DNA from: Candidatus Kapaibacterium sp.
GTDB taxonomy: Bacteria > Bacteroidota > Ignavibacteria > Kapaibacteriales > UBA4661
Reading direction: 5' to 3'
Assembly (NCBI GenBank): GCA_025358765.1
Contig: JANYIG010000093.1
Span: forward strand, 1 to 64,000
DNA: 64,000 nt
Shown here: one piece after another, positions 62,620 through 64,000 of the stretch
How the letters are laid out: every line of letters begins with the position of its first letter
Numbering within the stretch: position 1 is the stretch's first letter
Notes under the pieces: generated by a model
What the model saw: the letters and a program-made list of their open reading frames with translations, nothing else
Told to the model about the DNA's origin: nothing
Database searches by the model: none
Translations under genes and position numbers: made by a program

Positions 62620-63708
62620 ATGGCTGAAGAGAAAGAAAAACCGACCAAAACCACAGAAAAAGCCGATGCGAAAGCAGACGGCAAGAACGATGGTAAATCC
62701 GGCGAGGCACGGCAAAAAGCACTTGCCGCAGCAATAGAGCAAATTGAAAAAGAGCATGGCAAGGGTGCGGTGATGCGCCTGAGTGATAAAGTCGTTGTGC
62801 CGATAGATGCTATTTCGACCGGCTGCATCTCGCTTGACAACGCCATCGGCATCGGTGGTGTGCCACGGGGCAGAATTATTGAAATCTTCGGACCGGAATC
62901 CTCTGGTAAGACCACGATTTGTTTGCACGTTATTGCCGAAGCTCAGAAAGCAGGCGGCATGGCTGCGTTTATAGATACGGAACACGCGCTTGATATCCAA
63001 TATGCGCGGCGTTTGGGCGTGGATTTAAGCAACCTGCTTCTGGCGCAACCAGAATTTGGCGAACAGGCGCTGGAAATCACCGAAACGCTCGTTCGCAGCG
63101 GGGCGATTGATGTTATCATTATTGACTCCGTAGCAGCGCTAACGCCTCGCGCAGAGATAGAAGGCGACATGGGCGACGCACAGATGGGTTCCCATGCACG
63201 GTTGATGTCACAGGCAATGCGAAAGCTCAATGCTGCGATCGGCGTTTCCAAAACGACGGTAATGTTCACGAACCAACTACGCTCGAAAATCGGTGTTGTG
63301 TATGGCAATCCTGAAACCACAACGGGCGGAAATGCTCTTAAATTCTACGCTTCGGTGCGGTTGGACATTCGCCGCAAAGAGATGATTAAAGAGGGTGCAG
63401 ACAATATTGTCGGCAACCGTGTGAAGGTGAAAGTTGTAAAAAACAAAGTCGCGCCGCCGTTTAAGGAAGTCGAGTTTGATATTATGTACGATGAAGGTAT
63501 TTCCAAGCTCGGCGATATGATTGATGTTGCGCTCGACCACAAAATTATCGCCAAAAGCGGCGCATGGTTTAGCTACGATAGTGAACGAGTGCAAGGACGC
63601 GATGCATTGCGCCAGATTCTCAAAGACACCCCAAAACTATTGGCAAAACTTGAGCAGGAAGTGAAGGCAAAGCTCGCCGCGCCTGCGGAGGAAGTTGTGG
63701 CAGCCTGA
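62620..63708 (+). CDS. recA: Recombinase A
   Basis: 362 residues. Drives homologous strand exchange and SOS activation. Has [21 protein letters not shown] (Walker A), [79 protein letters not shown] and a Lys-rich C-terminus. ATG 62620 has AAGAGG about 9 bases upstream; the N-terminal 40 residues are a charged Lys/Asp/Glu tract longer than in E. coli. ssb follows after 71 bp. Confidence 0.98.
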   Translation: MAEEKEKPTKTTEKADAKADGKNDGKSGEARQKALAAAIEQIEKEHGKGAVMRLSDKVVVPIDAISTGCISLDNAIGIGGVPRGRIIEIFGPESSGKTTICLHVIAEAQKAGGMAAFIDTEHALDIQYARRLGVDLSNLLLAQPEFGEQALEITETLVRSGAIDVIIIDSVAALTPRAEIEGDMGDAQMGSHARLMSQAMRKLNAAIGVSKTTVMFTNQLRSKIGVVYGNPETTTGGNALKFYASVRLDIRRKEMIKEGADNIVGNRVKVKVVKNKVAPPFKEVEFDIMYDEGISKLGDMIDVALDHKIIAKSGAWFSYDSERVQGRDALRQILKDTPKLLAKLEQEVKAKLAAPAEEVVAA

Positions 63709-63779
63709 CGTGTTTGCGTGGAATAACGCTCCCCGTCTTGTTCAATCATGTTTAATCGTTTTTGTGGAAGGCGGTTATT

Positions 63780-64000
63780 ATGTCGCGAGGATTTAACCAA
63801 GTGATTCTCATCGGGAACGTCGGCAAAGACCCTGATGTACGCTACACGGCAAGCGGGATTCCGGTAGCAACATTTTCCATCGCCACGTCTGAGGTTTGGC
63901 GCGACAAAGACGGCAATCAGCAAGAGCGTACCGATTGGCATAATATTGTCGCATGGAGAAAGCTCGCAGAAACCATTCAAGAGTTCGTAAAAAAAGGTTC
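63780..64000 (+). CDS. ssb: Single-stranded DNA-binding protein (3' end outside the window)
   Basis: The first 73 codons: [37 protein letters not shown] and [16 protein letters not shown] are the OB-fold of SSB. It lies next to recA instead of in the rpsF-rpsR-rplI cluster where ssb is often found. Truncated by the window edge. Confidence 0.95.
   Translation, partial: MSRGFNQVILIGNVGKDPDVRYTASGIPVATFSIATSEVWRDKDGNQQERTDWHNIVAWRKLAETIQEFVKKG

Noticed and set aside
1-64000. tRNA, rRNA or phage genes
   Set aside because: No GGTTCRANYC-type T-arm with matching acceptor stem, rRNA core sequence, integrase or capsid gene was recognised by eye; a tRNA scan would be decisive.

Overview
The window fits a bacterium of the Bacteroidota/Chlorobiota side of the tree, most likely a Kapabacteria-like (OPB56-type) lineage. 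The evidence is a short 287-residue RpoD, a secreted protein with a type IX secretion (T9SS) C-terminal sorting domain, a divergent pair resembling the T9SS motor GldL/GldM, RNase Y downstream of zapA, and several promoters of the Bacteroidota -33/-7 type (TTTG-N19-TATATTTG before the S1 gene). Unlike many Bacteroidota, some genes carry clear Shine-Dalgarno (SD) sequences, such as GGAGGTGAT before a 55-residue exported protein. About 58 protein genes, one pseudogene and one candidate small RNA are supported. No tRNA, rRNA, CRISPR array, prophage or intact insertion sequence was seen. The name of the lineage is inference.

Layout. 0.1-12.1 kb is mostly minus strand: holB, a PafA-like phosphatase, a 1064-residue T9SS cargo with a papain-like Cys/His core, tgt, truA, gcvT, a tiny Lys-rich exported protein, a free-standing TonB-C-like protein, then ribE (plus) behind a MITE-like hairpin, and a DUF2203 gene. 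12.1-22.3 kb is plus strand: a PilM-like orphan, creD, a DinB-family gene, a cNMP-domain histidine kinase, a REC-glutaredoxin-like-TrxR-like fusion, egtB, egtD, an exported rhodanese and mlaE. 22.4-34.2 kb holds rplI/rpsF, an aminotransferase, a decayed DUF4160 gene, a TPR protein, the GldL/GldM-like pair, cbpA, an MCE protein, an O-methyltransferase, a FemAB-like protein and an S1-domain protein with an RG-rich tail.

34.4-46.3 kb holds exported proteins, an NtrY/NtrC-type two-component pair, a di-haem lipoprotein with a PHO-box-like operator upstream, a Tat-type phosphoesterase and a MacAB-like export operon (adaptor, ATPase, two permeases). 46.5-53.9 kb holds zapA, a candidate 6S RNA, rny, a nucleotidyltransferase-DinB fusion created across a 13-bp tandem repeat, rnz, three small exported proteins and a methyltransferase. 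53.9-64.0 kb holds ptsI, a creatininase-family gene, fbp, an HD-domain gene, guaD, ftsY, rpoD, recA and the start of ssb.

The most interesting points are: (1) the tight cluster joining a cNMP-type sensor kinase and a redox-degenerate REC-TrxR-like protein to ergothioneine genes egtB/egtD; (2) the 13-bp repeat whose copy number decides whether two genes are fused or separate with an ATGA overlap; (3) four 11-bp-phased TGTTAA boxes before the di-haem lipoprotein; (4) the divergent GldL/GldM pair that keeps the membrane Glu and Arg; (5) the papain-like T9SS cargo; and (6) the candidate 6S RNA.
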